A stretch of DNA of 64,000 nt from Sulfurovum indicum (GTDB lineage: Bacteria; Campylobacterota; Campylobacteria; Campylobacterales; Sulfurovaceae). The translations under genes and the position numbers were made by a program. Every line of letters begins with the position of its first letter. Within the stretch, counting starts at the first letter, position 1. Where the stretch lies: assembly GCF_014931715.1 (NCBI RefSeq), contig NZ_CP063164.1:1550001-1614000 (forward strand), in the 5' to 3' direction. Below the pieces are notes generated by a model. The model worked only from the letters and a program-made list of their open reading frames with translations. It was not told where the DNA came from and did no database searches. Positions 1 through 9,296 of the stretch are shown here, in pieces.

Positions 1-58
1 CTTCGTCAATGATCTTTAAATTGCCGTTGTCTTTGAGCCACTGGATGACATCCTGCAT
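1..58 (-). CDS. UbiD-family decarboxylase, N-terminal fragment (runs off left edge)
   Basis: Only the first 19 codons are in the window; they read MQDVIQWLKDNGNLKIIDE from an ATG at 58-56. An N-terminus pairing a short helix with a 'L(K/R)IID' strand is typical of UbiD-type prenylated-FMN decarboxylases, which in Campylobacterota act in menaquinone synthesis. The assignment rests on this short stretch and on my recollection of the family, so it is tentative. The reverse complement of about 61-70 (AGGGGAAC) gives a purine-rich ribosome-binding site. The gene lies downstream of hemC on the same strand, now separated from it by a MITE. Confidence 0.5.
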   Translation of the reverse strand, partial: MQDVIQWLKDNGNLKIIDE

Positions 59-116
59 ACTGTTCCCCTGTATAAATATAGGGAAGATTATAGCGAAAAA
101 GGAGTTATAGACTTAT

Positions 117-381
117 GGGCACCTCTAATAACCCCATACGCCCATAATGGGTTTTGCAGATGTGAGATTTTGCAAGAGGCTTTCAAGTCCTAGCCAAAGC
201 TAAGACGATGGAAGCATCTTGTGAAAGATCGCGTCTGCAAAGCCCACCCTTTGGGCAATGCCGGCTTTGCCCTATACGGCGTTACACTTTTTCGACTTAG
301 CTACGGCTAGGTCTGTAAAGTGTGCCTTGCCTAGAACAAAGCCGGCAATGTTATGAGCATATGGGGTTATTAGAGGTGCCC
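117..381 (+). mobile_element. MITE-like element, family 1, copy 1 (265 bp)
   Basis: Non-coding element with terminal inverted repeats beginning GGGCACCTCTAATAACCCC at both ends (about 29 of 31 positions match). It is flanked by a perfect 4-bp duplication, TTAT at 113-116 and 382-385. Two large imperfect hairpins fill the interior: A at 149-245 (GGGTTTTGCAGA pairing with TCTGCAAAGCCC) and B at 260-346 (GCCGGCTTTG pairing with CAAAGCCGGC). Their tips lie near 187-206 and 294-313. No reading frame resembles a transposase. It sits between the UbiD-like start and the hemC stop. Same orientation as the copy at 60950. Confidence 0.9.
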
Positions 382-440
382 TTATACTGATCCTTGAAAA
401 ACAGATACGATACAGCTATACTTTACTCTGCGGTAAAGTA

Positions 441-1403
441 TTACAGCCTCTCCGGCATCTCATCTTTAAAGGCACTCTTCTCAGCATTTTCAAGAATATC
501 AAGCGCACCTTTTTCTATCATGTTCTGGGCCAGCTGGTCACCGATAATATCAGCTTCATCAAGCGGTGCAGTAAGATATTCATGGAGAATGTGCGTACCG
601 TCAGGATAGCCGATCATCGCTCTGACAGAAAGAGTCTGAGCCTCCTCATCGATAGTAGCATTAACAGCAACCGGTGCGGAACAGCCTGCTCCAATAACAG
701 AGATGAAGTCACGCTCTACTTTGGTACAGATAAAAGTCGGCTCATGGTTCAAGCTCATAGCGATCTCTCTAACTCTGTCGTTGTTCGCCACTATCTCTAT
801 GCCAAGTGCCGCCTGTCCCATTGGTGGGATGAAAAAATCAAGCTTTTCTGTATACGGAATATCTTTTAGCAGATCAAGTCTTTTAAGACCTATATAGGCA
901 AGAATAATCGCATCATACTGTCCCTCTTTCAGTTTTCGCAAACGCGTATTGACATTGCCTCTGAGGTCTTTAACCTTAAGATCAGGGCGCTTCTCAAGCA
1001 GTTGCATACGGCGTCTGAGACTTGTTGTTCCTACTACTGCACCTTCAGGAAGTTCATCGAGGCTTTTATAGGTATGGGATAAAAAAACATCACTCTGGTC
1101 CTGACGCTCTGTAATGGCACAAAGTTCCAACCCTTCAGGGATGTAAGTCGGTACATCTTTAAGTGAGTGTACTGCCAGATGTGCATTTCCCGCAAGCATC
1201 TCATCTTCAAGTTCTTTTGTAAAGTGCCCTTTACCTCCAACCAGTGCCAGCGGTCTGTCAAGGATCCTGTCCCCTTTTGAAGTGATCTCATTAAGCTTAA
1301 CCGTAATCTCCGGGAAATCTCTCTCTATTCTCTCTTTAATGTGATACGCCTGCCAGAGTGCCAATGCACTCGCGCGTGTTGCAATGATCAGTGTTTCCAA
1401 CAA
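441..1403 (-). CDS. hemC: Hydroxymethylbilane synthase (porphobilinogen deaminase)
   Basis: Condenses four porphobilinogens into hydroxymethylbilane in cytosolic haem/sirohaem synthesis. At 320 aa it is the usual length. Visible signatures are the N-terminal IIATRASALALWQA, the catalytic aspartate in HSLKDVPT (about D83), the cofactor-binding arginine region TTSLRRRMQL, and the dipyrromethane-attachment cysteine in GAGCSAP (about C241). The start is TTG; two tandem TTG codons (1403 and 1400) follow a GGGAG ribosome-binding site, and the second has the better spacing. It is the most distal gene of the minus-strand cluster with proS, hemA and ispB. A heptanucleotide repeat lies in the gap to the upstream dsb gene. 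Confidence 0.97.
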   Translation of the reverse strand: MLETLIIATRASALALWQAYHIKERIERDFPEITVKLNEITSKGDRILDRPLALVGGKGHFTKELEDEMLAGNAHLAVHSLKDVPTYIPEGLELCAITERQDQSDVFLSHTYKSLDELPEGAVVGTTSLRRRMQLLEKRPDLKVKDLRGNVNTRLRKLKEGQYDAIILAYIGLKRLDLLKDIPYTEKLDFFIPPMGQAALGIEIVANNDRVREIAMSLNHEPTFICTKVERDFISVIGAGCSAPVAVNATIDEEAQTLSVRAMIGYPDGTHILHEYLTAPLDEADIIGDQLAQNMIEKGALDILENAEKSAFKDEMPERL

Positions 1404-1480
1404 TATTCTCCCTTCCTCGTGCGTTTGGAACCGCTTCCACCATACAAAAGGAGCTTTTTAGAATGAATAGCATACCAACA

Positions 1481-1503
1481 CTCTTCACTCTTCACTCCTC
1501 ACT
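1481..1503. repeat. Heptanucleotide tandem repeat (CTCTTCA-type), locus 1
   Basis: Three consecutive 7-bp units, CTCTTCA CTCTTCA CTCCTCA, followed by a partial unit, in the short gap between the dsb stop and the hemC start. The same unit recurs at 18524, 30050, 32973 and 62214. Confidence 0.8.
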
Positions 1504-1513
1504 TGTAAGAAGT

Positions 1514-2347
1514 TTACTTTACAAGCTTCTTGTATCCGTCTCTCATCTTATCCCACTGGCCGTCAATATAGACTGTCGGTGTACCATTAACCATCATTCT
1601 TCCTGCTGCTGATTCATCTGCCTTCATCGCATCTTTAACCTCTTTGGCATCGATCTTCGCAGCAGTGATCTCATATCCTGTCTGTTTCTTGATTGCTGAA
1701 AGTACTTTTTTTGTATCCTTCTCATTAGGACTGATCTTCAGTGTATACATCTTTTCAACAATATCTGTTTTACCCTCTTTTTGCGCTACATGCATCACAC
1801 GTGTCAAAATATCTGAAACGGGGTGGATTCTTCTTAACGGAAGATGATAATAATACACTGAGATCACCTCAGGATGCTCTTTGGCCGCTTTAAAAATTTC
1901 AGGTACTACTTCCTGGCAAAAAGGACACATCGGGTCTGAAAATACCAATATCTTGTGCTTGGCATCTTTATTCCCGAAAAGAAGATGTGCATCATCATAT
2001 ATCGTTTCAGGTACGGTCGGTTTGATCTCATTTCTGTAACTTCTGCCTGTTTTAATACTTACAAGGTTACCTGTGATCAGACCATCTTTAACAAACATAA
2101 CCTCCGGAGCATGGATCTCTTTCTTCTGATAGGTAAGATCTATTGTTGTAAGCAAAACTGTCCATCCGGGAAGATCCTTGTGGGTCTTTGCCTCTATGAC
2201 CGTAACACCGTTAACCTTTACCTGCGGGTTTTTCACCACATTTCTTTTAACATACTTCGTAAGTTTTTTCGTATCCGGTACATTATTCGCGTTCAATGCG
2301 ATCGTTGCGATCAATGTGCTCGTCAACAATTTCGACATCAATGACAT
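1514..2347 (-). CDS. Periplasmic DsbC/DsbG-like thiol:disulfide interchange protein
   Basis: 277 aa with an N-terminal signal sequence (about residues 4-20), a small N-terminal domain and a thioredoxin-fold domain carrying the redox motif CPFC (about 141-144) and a cis-proline segment NGTPTVYIDG. This architecture fits DsbC/DsbG-type isomerases or thioredoxin-like reductants acting on periplasmic disulfides; the exact partner cannot be told. The first ATG is preceded by a strong AAGGAG six bases upstream, so the start is well supported even though it places the first 65 bp inside the fxsA reading frame. It lies in the haem/proS operon; a role in cytochrome c maturation is possible but only inferred from haem-gene context. 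Confidence 0.85.
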   Translation of the reverse strand: MSLMSKLLTSTLIATIALNANNVPDTKKLTKYVKRNVVKNPQVKVNGVTVIEAKTHKDLPGWTVLLTTIDLTYQKKEIHAPEVMFVKDGLITGNLVSIKTGRSYRNEIKPTVPETIYDDAHLLFGNKDAKHKILVFSDPMCPFCQEVVPEIFKAAKEHPEVISVYYYHLPLRRIHPVSDILTRVMHVAQKEGKTDIVEKMYTLKISPNEKDTKKVLSAIKKQTGYEITAAKIDAKEVKDAMKADESAAGRMMVNGTPTVYIDGQWDKMRDGYKKLVK

Positions 2348-2717
2348 TATCGTCTCCTTTGTGTGTATGATAGTTTGTTCGTTCAGGTGTTATTTTAGCC
2401 ACAAATTGTAAATAAACCGTGTAAAGCAGCGCACCTATTCCCATAAAGTCACTGACAACTCCGGGAAGGATAAGCAAGATCGCTCCGGTGAAGTATGCCA
2501 TGTTGGCATCCTGAAACCTCTTCAGGTCAAGTTTCCCTTGCTGAAGCGACTGCATATTGCCCATCACTGCATAAGGAGATTGCTTCAAAAGCGTAACTCC
2601 TGCAAAGATCGATGCAATGATCCAAACAGTCGACCAGAGTGCACCGATGATCTCAAGCATCTTCAAAGAGAAATAGATCTCCAAAAAAAGATAAGGGATC
2701 AGAATAACAATTAACAT
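2283..2717 (-). CDS. fxsA: FxsA-family membrane protein
   Basis: 144 aa, with three or four hydrophobic segments in the first 110 residues and a polar, acidic tail ([12 protein letters not shown]). The pattern of a membrane core containing '[18 protein letters not shown]' is characteristic of FxsA, a cytoplasmic membrane protein named for suppressing phage F exclusion in E. coli; its cellular role is unknown. The gene overlaps the proS stop by 7 bp and the dsb start by 65 bp in another frame, so all three are probably cotranslated. The acidic tail is a common feature of the family, which argues that the overlap is genuine. Confidence 0.85.
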   Translation of the reverse strand: MLIVILIPYLFLEIYFSLKMLEIIGALWSTVWIIASIFAGVTLLKQSPYAVMGNMQSLQQGKLDLKRFQDANMAYFTGAILLILPGVVSDFMGIGALLYTVYLQFVAKITPERTNYHTHKGDDNVIDVEIVDEHIDRNDRIERE

Positions 2718-4420
2718 AATCTCTCTTCCACAAGAGAGAGGATCTCCTCTGCTGCGATCTCCTCTTTTATCATACCGTCCCTTGTCACAAATTCGACCAG
2801 TCCATCTGCCAGTTTCTTCCCTATAACAATCGAATAGGGAATACCGATCAGTTCATAGTCTTTCATCTTTGCACCAAACCTGTCCTTACGATCATCAAAG
2901 AGTACATCAATCCCTTTGTCAAGCATCGTTTCATAGAGCTTTTCCCCCAGTGCCATTTGCGCTTCATCTTTAATGTTTGACACCATAATGTGCAGATCAA
3001 ATGGTGCAGACTCCCTGGTCCAGATACACCCTTTGTCATCATGATTCTGTTCTATGATCGCCGCAATCAGACGGCTAACACCGATACCGTAGGTCCCCAT
3101 GACCATCGGTTGAGCTTTTCCGTTCTCATCAAGAAAAGTACACCCTAATGGTTCAGAATAACGCGTACCCAGCTGAAAGATGTGACCCGCTTCGATCCCT
3201 TTGGTATAACGTAACGGCGCACCACAGCAACTGCAGAGATCACCTTCCTGCACGGCAACCAGGTCTTTATAGTCAGCATCTACACCTTTAAAACTGTTAC
3301 CGACAAGATGGTAGTCTGTCTCATTGGCACCGCAGATCATTGATGTAGCCTCTTTAAGATTATTGTCCAGAACAACACGTACCCCTTCAGGTACTACTGT
3401 CGGCCCCATATAGCCGGCAACCAGTCCGATTTCCGCCAACTCCTCTTCAGTAACATCAACAAGCTCGTTTGCATTGACCGCGTTGCAGGCTTTAACCTCC
3501 TGAAGTTCATCTGAACCTCTGAGAGCAAAAAGCACGATCTGACTTCTACCTTCATCATAAAGTGCCTTTTTGGCCACTGTTTTCACAAGGTAGTACGGAT
3601 CGACCCTGAAAAACTTTGCAAGATCTTCGATAGTCATGGTATTTGGCGTATAGAACTTTGCAAAAAGTGCCTCAGGTGCTTCCGCTTCACACGGCTTTTC
3701 TTTTCGTACTGCCGCTTCAATATTCGCCCCGTATTCACAGGCATCACAGACTACAATAGTGTCTTCTCCGCTGTCAGCCAATACCATAAATTCTTTGGAA
3801 CCAGAACCCCCGATAGCACCAGAGTCCGCTTCTACCACTCTGAACTCCAGCCCCAGGCGATTAAAGATCTTTTTGTAAGTCTCCTCCATCAGATCGAACT
3901 CACGTTTCATGTCACATTCATCGGCATGGAAACTGTAGCCGTCCTTCATCAGGAATTCACGTCCCCGCATCAAACCGAAACGCGGCCTTATCTCATCACG
4001 GAACTTTAGGTTGATCTGGTAGAGGTTCAGAGGTAACTGCTTGTAACTTTTTACACTCTGGCGTACCAAGTTGACCATCATCTCTTCATGGGTCGGTCCA
4101 AGCACGAACTCATTCTCTTTGCGGTCTTTAAAACGCAAAAGCTCTTTACCATACTTTTCATAACGGCCGCTCTCTTTCCAAAGAGATGCAGGTGTTACGA
4201 AAGAGAGGCTTACTTCCTGGCAGCCGGCCTTGTCAAGCTCCTCTTTAACAACACGCTGCACTCGCTCCAGCACTCTTTTTCCCAATGGTAGAAAATTGTA
4301 TAGACCGCTTCCTCCCACAGACTGGATGAACCCTCCGCGGATTAGATAGATATGACTCGCCAATGTCGCATCATGGGGAGTCTCTTTGGTTGTCGGTACT
4401 AATAATCTTGAAAATCTCAC
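2711..4420 (-). CDS. proS: Prolyl-tRNA synthetase
   Basis: 569 aa, the length of the bacterial-type enzyme. Class II synthetase motif 2 is seen in [17 protein letters not shown] and motif 3 in [10 protein letters not shown]. The long segment between them (about 225-390) is the YbaK-like editing insertion that hydrolyses Ala-tRNA(Pro). The C-terminal anticodon-binding domain contains [20 protein letters not shown]. It charges tRNA(Pro) with proline. The start codon overlaps the hemA stop by 4 bp, showing translational coupling with hemA, the same order as in H. pylori. Confidence 0.98.
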   Translation of the reverse strand: MRFSRLLVPTTKETPHDATLASHIYLIRGGFIQSVGGSGLYNFLPLGKRVLERVQRVVKEELDKAGCQEVSLSFVTPASLWKESGRYEKYGKELLRFKDRKENEFVLGPTHEEMMVNLVRQSVKSYKQLPLNLYQINLKFRDEIRPRFGLMRGREFLMKDGYSFHADECDMKREFDLMEETYKKIFNRLGLEFRVVEADSGAIGGSGSKEFMVLADSGEDTIVVCDACEYGANIEAAVRKEKPCEAEAPEALFAKFYTPNTMTIEDLAKFFRVDPYYLVKTVAKKALYDEGRSQIVLFALRGSDELQEVKACNAVNANELVDVTEEELAEIGLVAGYMGPTVVPEGVRVVLDNNLKEATSMICGANETDYHLVGNSFKGVDADYKDLVAVQEGDLCSCCGAPLRYTKGIEAGHIFQLGTRYSEPLGCTFLDENGKAQPMVMGTYGIGVSRLIAAIIEQNHDDKGCIWTRESAPFDLHIMVSNIKDEAQMALGEKLYETMLDKGIDVLFDDRKDRFGAKMKDYELIGIPYSIVIGKKLADGLVEFVTRDGMIKEEIAAEEILSLVEERLC

Positions 4421-5724
4421 GCGTTGTATCCTTTACTATGATGATCGTTCTTATACTGTTTTAGATCCACATGTTCTGTATCGATATTGAACATCTTCTT
4501 AACCGCTTCGATACAGTTGGCATTCTTTTTCTCTGTGGAGGAGGCTCTGAGATTCTGCGTCGGATCATGCAGAAACCGGTTGAACATCTGTTCTGCCATC
4601 TTTCGCATATTTTTCTCATACTCTTTGGGTACAAATCCTTTTTTCAGTGCCCTTGCCATCTCTTTTTCAATCGCTTCAGAAACATGCTCCCGCATCTGTT
4701 TGATAACCGGTTCTATAGAGAGTGCTCTCAGCCATGTATAGAACTCATCTGTATACCGCTTGACTATCTCTGTTGCACGAATAGCCTGCTCCTGACGCAT
4801 GGCATGGTTTTCATTGGAGATACTGCGCAGATCATCAATGCGGAAAAGCTCTAATTTTGGAAGATCCATATCAGCGATATCTCTTGGGATTGCCATGTCA
4901 AACCAGTGTCTTGGCAGTGTTTCATTTTCTATCATCTCCTGTGTAATAACAGGGTCAGATGATGATGTAGCAGAAAAAAGCAGTCGATAGCGGTTAATAT
5001 ACTTTGGAAGATTCTCCATTGTATCGGCTTTGACATTCTCCCCCAGATTGTCTGCAACACGCTGTACTTTCTCAAGGTCACGCCCTATCAGCACAACATC
5101 ACACCCTACTCTAAGCAGATGTTTGGCAGCCAGTACCCCCATCTCTCCTGCACCTACAACAATACCCTTCATCCCCTGAATATTGTCTCCAAGCAGTTTG
5201 TGTGCCTGGGCAACAGCTACTGAAGCGATAGAAACAGGGTTTTGGGAGATGTTGGTAGCATTTCTCACTTCTGCTGCACATTTGACAGCATAAGAGATGA
5301 CACGGTTAAGCTTGCGCCCCGCCGTACCGTTTTGAAAAGAGAGTTTGAAGGCATCTTTGACCTGTCCTGTAATCTGTGACTCTCCCACAACCAGAGAGTC
5401 TAAAGAAGAGACAACCGAAAAGATATGCTCAATCGCCTCTTCATCATCGTAACGTTTAGCTGTATTCTTAAGCTCATAAAAACTTAAATCACTCTTCTGG
5501 CTCATTAATCCGAGCACTGCATGAAAACTGGAAAAGTTGTCCCGTGTTGCAAGTATGATCTCCACACGGTTGCAGGTTGAAACAATGAACACTTCATGAA
5601 TGAACTCAAAATGAGTCAATTGGTCAAGAATGGTCTTCACCTCTTCATGATTGGCAAATGCCAGCTTCTCACGCATCATCAGCTCACAGTTCTTATGCGA
5701 AAAACTTACTACCTGGTAGTACAT
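4417..5724 (-). CDS. hemA: Glutamyl-tRNA reductase
   Basis: Reduces Glu-tRNA(Glu) to glutamate-1-semialdehyde, the committed step of C5-pathway tetrapyrrole synthesis. The catalytic cysteine is in [10 protein letters not shown] (about C51). The NADPH-binding domain follows with [17 protein letters not shown] near residue 185, and a C-terminal helical dimerisation domain ends the 435-aa protein. The ATG shares one base with the ispB stop (TAATG), and the 3' end overlaps proS by 4 bp. The shared operon supplies haem and the prenyl side chain of quinones, both needed for respiration. Confidence 0.98.
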   Translation of the reverse strand: MYYQVVSFSHKNCELMMREKLAFANHEEVKTILDQLTHFEFIHEVFIVSTCNRVEIILATRDNFSSFHAVLGLMSQKSDLSFYELKNTAKRYDDEEAIEHIFSVVSSLDSLVVGESQITGQVKDAFKLSFQNGTAGRKLNRVISYAVKCAAEVRNATNISQNPVSIASVAVAQAHKLLGDNIQGMKGIVVGAGEMGVLAAKHLLRVGCDVVLIGRDLEKVQRVADNLGENVKADTMENLPKYINRYRLLFSATSSSDPVITQEMIENETLPRHWFDMAIPRDIADMDLPKLELFRIDDLRSISNENHAMRQEQAIRATEIVKRYTDEFYTWLRALSIEPVIKQMREHVSEAIEKEMARALKKGFVPKEYEKNMRKMAEQMFNRFLHDPTQNLRASSTEKKNANCIEAVKKMFNIDTEHVDLKQYKNDHHSKGYNA

Positions 5725-6620
5725 TAAAACTCCCTGTCAATCATTTCCATAGCAATTTCCGAGAGAGCATCTTCTCCAAGAGCATTCATCAGCTCTACTG
5801 CCTCATCAATGAGCTCTCTTGCCTGTGCATGACACTTGATCAGTATCTGCTTCTCTTCCATCTGATGCATGATCCACATCTGTTCTTTGGGATCAAGCAC
5901 TTTTTTATGCAGTGATCGAAGTTTCTTCCTGTCAGTATCATCCAGAGTTTCATAGAGATAGATATATGGCAGTGTCGTTTTCCCTTCAACAAAATCATGC
6001 AGTGCAGGTTTACCCAAAGTCGTACTGTCAGCAGTAATATCCAACAGGTCATCAACCATCTGAAATGCCAATCCAAGGTTACGTCCGTAGATCATAAACG
6101 GCTCTTTGGGTTTGCCTGCAAGCACTGCTGCTGCACCTGCACTCGCTTCAATAAGCGAGGCAGTCTTTTGGTAGATCATCTCAAGATAAACCTCTTTGTC
6201 CACATTGAAGGTTTTTGAGAGTGAAACATCCTTGAGCTCTCCAAGACTCAACTGTACAACGGCATTGGAGACGATCTTAGCCACTTCTGTGGAGATATTA
6301 TTCAGTTCAAAGAAACCTTTGGAATAAAGAATGTCTCCCAACATGATCGCAGTTTTGTTGCCGTACAGTGCATTGAGAGAAGGTTTGTTTCGGCGTATAT
6401 ATGCATCATCGATCACATCATCATGTAACAGACTGGCTGCATGGATCATCTCTACGATCGCAGCTGTTTTCACTACGGGGAGACTTCCTCCCGCTATTCT
6501 TAAAATAAGTTTCGCACGCAGACGTTTTCCACGGGGAAGTCTCGTATAGAGTGAAGCAACCTCTTTGTCGTTCAATTCACCAACAAACTGCTCTATTTTT
6601 CTCTCAACGGCACTCAACAT
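5724..6620 (-). CDS. ispB: Polyprenyl (octaprenyl-type) diphosphate synthase
   Basis: 298-aa trans-prenyltransferase that extends farnesyl diphosphate with isopentenyl diphosphate to make the menaquinone side chain or a related polyprenyl product. The first aspartate-rich motif is LLHDDVIDDA (about 67-72) followed by the paired arginines of YIRRNKPS; the second is FQMVDDLLDI. Product length cannot be read from sequence with confidence; the H. pylori counterpart in the same position is annotated IspB. Its stop overlaps the hemA start by one base. Confidence 0.93.
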   Translation of the reverse strand: MLSAVERKIEQFVGELNDKEVASLYTRLPRGKRLRAKLILRIAGGSLPVVKTAAIVEMIHAASLLHDDVIDDAYIRRNKPSLNALYGNKTAIMLGDILYSKGFFELNNISTEVAKIVSNAVVQLSLGELKDVSLSKTFNVDKEVYLEMIYQKTASLIEASAGAAAVLAGKPKEPFMIYGRNLGLAFQMVDDLLDITADSTTLGKPALHDFVEGKTTLPYIYLYETLDDTDRKKLRSLHKKVLDPKEQMWIMHQMEEKQILIKCHAQARELIDEAVELMNALGEDALSEIAMEMIDREF

Positions 6621-6634
6621 TACTGTTCCTTAAC

Positions 6635-6910
6635 TTATTCGCACTGTGTAACAATGTTACCTACAAGTTCAATGAAAATAGAAGCAACTCTACTGTCAAC
6701 ATCTTTATCTATGACCAATGCTTTGATCTGTGCTTCAAGCTCCTCATCCAGACCGCGCTCTTCAAGCATCTTTTCAGCCACAGCCAGGCGACGGAACACC
6801 TTCTCGATCTCCATCTCTACAATGTTTTGGTTAGCTGTTTTGGCAATGCTGAAATAGTTCTCTTTTGGTGAACTTACCATAAAATCATCTTCGTCATCAA
6901 ATATATTCAT
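6635..6910 (-). CDS. DUF2018-family small protein (HP0242-like)
   Basis: 91-aa, highly charged, probably all-helical cytosolic protein. It has no signal peptide or membrane segment. The block RGLDEELEAQIKALVIDKD and the terminal 'VGNIVTQ' resemble H. pylori HP0242, whose structure is an intertwined, knotted dimer of unknown function. It occupies the same position upstream of ispB as HP0242 does relative to HP0240. It is the first gene of this minus-strand operon, behind a clear TATAAT box. Function unknown; assignment comes from both sequence resemblance and gene order. Confidence 0.75.
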   Translation of the reverse strand: MNIFDDEDDFMVSSPKENYFSIAKTANQNIVEMEIEKVFRRLAVAEKMLEERGLDEELEAQIKALVIDKDVDSRVASIFIELVGNIVTQCE

Positions 6911-6946
6911 ATTCTATTCCTTATATATAGTCTTAACAAGGAAATT

Positions 6947-6952
6947 ATTATA
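6947..6952 (-). promoter_or_regulatory. -10 box for the DUF2018-ispB-hemA-proS operon
   Basis: TATAAT on the minus strand in the context GGCTATAATAATT, 37 bases upstream of the ATG at 6910. A perfect -10 without an obvious -35 is usual for Campylobacterota sigma-70 promoters. Confidence 0.6.
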
Positions 6953-6963
6953 GCCAAATAGGT

Positions 6964-8844
6964 TTAATCTATATATGTCTCTATGGGTTTTGGCTCTCCC
7001 AGATAGTATCCCTGTACATAATCGATCTCCAATGAACGTACTTCATTATATATCTCTTCACTGGAAACAAACTCTGCAACAAGTTTATATCCAAAAGTCT
7101 CAGAGAGCTTCTTAAGAGAGGAGAGAACGGCTTTTGTACGCTTCGGACTTGTCAACAGCTCATGGATCAGACTGCCGTCGATCTTCAAGATATCTACATC
7201 CAGTCTGATCAGATAATTGTAGTTAGAGTAACCGCTTCCAAAATCATCTATAGCAATTTTTGAACCAAAAGTTTTTAACTGCTGAAAAACCAGTGCAACT
7301 TCATCGTAATCCTGAATTTCGTGGTTTTCTACTATCTCGAAAGTGAGTCTGTCTGCAATATTTTTATGACGATATAGTTTTTTTGTGATAAGTTTCAGCA
7401 TATCTTCATTGTGGAGATCATCAAGATCCAGATTAATAGATACTTTGATCTCCGGGTACTTATCCAAAACATTAAAGACCTCATTGAGTACCAGCTTGCT
7501 CATCTTGATATATTGCGTTGTCCCCCTGATCGTATCCAGGAAATAGTATGGCGAAATAAGCTTTTGCGGATCCTCTTTGTCGATCAAACGTACCAAAGCT
7601 TCATATTTGTCAATTTTCTGTGTTTCTGTATTGAAGATAGGCTGGTATAGACAGGTGATACGCTGCTCTTCCAGTGCGTTTCTGATATAATCTATATTAT
7701 ATCTCACTTCGTCAGCTTCTATATCATCAATAATTTCCAGTCCGTTCTTTCCTCTGCTTTTGACCTTCAGAAGCTTTTCATCCAAGAACCTGTAGATATT
7801 ATCTATGGATTTTGCATCTTCAGGTGTGACAATGGCACTCATTGAAAGTGTAAGGGAGATAACCTCATTATCGACCAGAAAGCGTTTTTTGTTTAAACCT
7901 TTAAATACTTTTTCGGCTGTTTCTTTCAAGTTACAGCTTCCTTTTTCAACCACTGCAAAAAACTCACTCCCTCCAATATGTATCACTCGAGACTCATTAG
8001 GCAAAAGTTCTGTCATCTCTTCGGTAAACTGTTTCAGGACCCTGTTTCCGGAAGCATACCCGTATCGGTCATTGACCTGTTTAAATCCATCTATATCAAC
8101 CATCATAGCATCATACCTGTTGACCTGCCTGGTATCAAAGAACTCTTTCAGGTAGAGCTTGGTATATGCAGAAGTTACCGGGTCTATCAATATATTTTTC
8201 CTCAGTTTATGAAAACTGTATGCCAGATAGGCCAAGAAGATCAGACTGGCAATCAAAAACCACTGCATCAATGTCACAATAAATACAATGGGGGAATTAA
8301 AATCATTGAGGTAGTCACCATACTCTTTGGAAAGATCCATAACCAAGAGAGCCTGGGTCTGATGCTCTTTGACAATCGGATAAACCAGTGAAAGCCAAAC
8401 CTCTTCAACCCCTTCGGACTGTTTGATTATCTGTGGCTTCTGTGTCTCATAGACCCTGTCAAAAAGTTTGCTTTTTGGAAAAAAGATCGTATTGTACTCA
8501 ACAGGGTCTTCCAGTGTTCCATCAAGCAAAAAACGGTAATGTCCCTTTTTATCTTTATAAATGAGGAAAATATACTGAAACTCTTTTGTCAAGAAGGCAT
8601 GGAGGGTTTTATTAAGGGTATGCCTCTTCTGAGGGTGTGTCTCCAGATACGATTTAAGTGCAGCAGCCCCCGTTTCAGACTGAATATATTGTGCGATTCT
8701 CTGGGCATACTGTTTTGCTTTATAAATCTCCGTATTTTTAAGTTTCTCGGTACTCTCAGCGATCGAATATTGTAGATAGATCGCAAAGAGAGTCAGCAGC
8801 CCCATTATGAGAAAAATATATTTATTGGTATGCCTGGAGATCAT
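6964..8844 (-). CDS. Membrane sensor protein with degenerate GGDEF and intact EAL domain
   Basis: 626 aa. TM1 (about 9-27) and TM2 (about 186-212) bracket a periplasmic Cache-like region. The GGDEF domain follows, with its signature changed to GGSEF (301-305), so diguanylate cyclase activity is doubtful. The EAL domain (about 405-620) keeps YEALVRL (EAL at 425-427), FEIVE, IDDFGSGYSNY, the KID motif and QGYYLGEP, so it should hydrolyse c-di-GMP. The start codon overlaps the stop of the 151-aa periplasmic protein gene by 4 bp. Inference: the GGDEF domain may act as a GTP-binding regulator of the phosphodiesterase, with input from the two upstream envelope proteins. Confidence 0.9.
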   Translation of the reverse strand: MISRHTNKYIFLIMGLLTLFAIYLQYSIAESTEKLKNTEIYKAKQYAQRIAQYIQSETGAAALKSYLETHPQKRHTLNKTLHAFLTKEFQYIFLIYKDKKGHYRFLLDGTLEDPVEYNTIFFPKSKLFDRVYETQKPQIIKQSEGVEEVWLSLVYPIVKEHQTQALLVMDLSKEYGDYLNDFNSPIVFIVTLMQWFLIASLIFLAYLAYSFHKLRKNILIDPVTSAYTKLYLKEFFDTRQVNRYDAMMVDIDGFKQVNDRYGYASGNRVLKQFTEEMTELLPNESRVIHIGGSEFFAVVEKGSCNLKETAEKVFKGLNKKRFLVDNEVISLTLSMSAIVTPEDAKSIDNIYRFLDEKLLKVKSRGKNGLEIIDDIEADEVRYNIDYIRNALEEQRITCLYQPIFNTETQKIDKYEALVRLIDKEDPQKLISPYYFLDTIRGTTQYIKMSKLVLNEVFNVLDKYPEIKVSINLDLDDLHNEDMLKLITKKLYRHKNIADRLTFEIVENHEIQDYDEVALVFQQLKTFGSKIAIDDFGSGYSNYNYLIRLDVDILKIDGSLIHELLTSPKRTKAVLSSLKKLSETFGYKLVAEFVSSEEIYNEVRSLEIDYVQGYYLGEPKPIETYID

Positions 8845-9296
8845 AGTGCATCAACCAAAAAGTTTTTATACTCTTTTGGCAGAGTAATATTGTGTTTGTC
8901 CAGACGATTTTTAATAAACAACAGCTGTGACCGCCCTTTTCGCCAGTAGAATGCTCCTACCGCTTCTGGAGAAAGCTTCAAAAGGCGATAATCTGTCACA
9001 AACAAAACAGGTTCTCTCTCTTTGTTACGCATATTCTCTCTTTCTCCTCTGATCTTAGAGAGTGTCGAACGGTTTGTAACCAAAATGACATCTGCCTTTT
9101 CCGGATCCCTAGATAAAAAAATTCTTTTTGAATAGGCAAACACTTGCCTGTATTCCCTATCATCCGTAAACACACGTATCACCGGCTTAGGTACCAGTAC
9201 AGAAAATATCTGATGGTATATTTTCAGGGTACTCTCCCTTTCCAATGCATGAAGCTGCCCATACAACAGCATAAGAACAGTCAGGATCTTTTTCAA
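8841..9296 (-). CDS. Small periplasmic protein, YfiR-like in layout
   Basis: 151 aa with a signal peptide ending near LYGQLHA. The mature part alternates predicted strands and helices: VIRVFTDDREY, ADVILVTNRST, PVLFVTDYRLLKL, VGAFYWRKGRSQLLFIKNRL. The order of a 'D-ILV' strand, a '(V)LFVTD' strand and a late 'gR-QL-F' strand resembles YfiR/DUF4154 proteins, periplasmic repressors of the diguanylate cyclase YfiN. I see no close match, so this is a layout-level resemblance only. Four-base overlaps with the TonB receptor gene (9293-9296) and the GGDEF/EAL gene (8841-8844) make it the middle member of a coupled trio, which is where a YfiR-type protein would be expected. Confidence 0.55.
   Translation of the reverse strand: MKKILTVLMLLYGQLHALERESTLKIYHQIFSVLVPKPVIRVFTDDREYRQVFAYSKRIFLSRDPEKADVILVTNRSTLSKIRGERENMRNKEREPVLFVTDYRLLKLSPEAVGAFYWRKGRSQLLFIKNRLDKHNITLPKEYKNFLVDAL

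Noticed and set aside
117-381. Retron-like or group II intron RNA for the double-hairpin elements
   Set aside because: No reverse transcriptase in the window, and the terminal inverted repeats plus target duplications fit DNA transposition.
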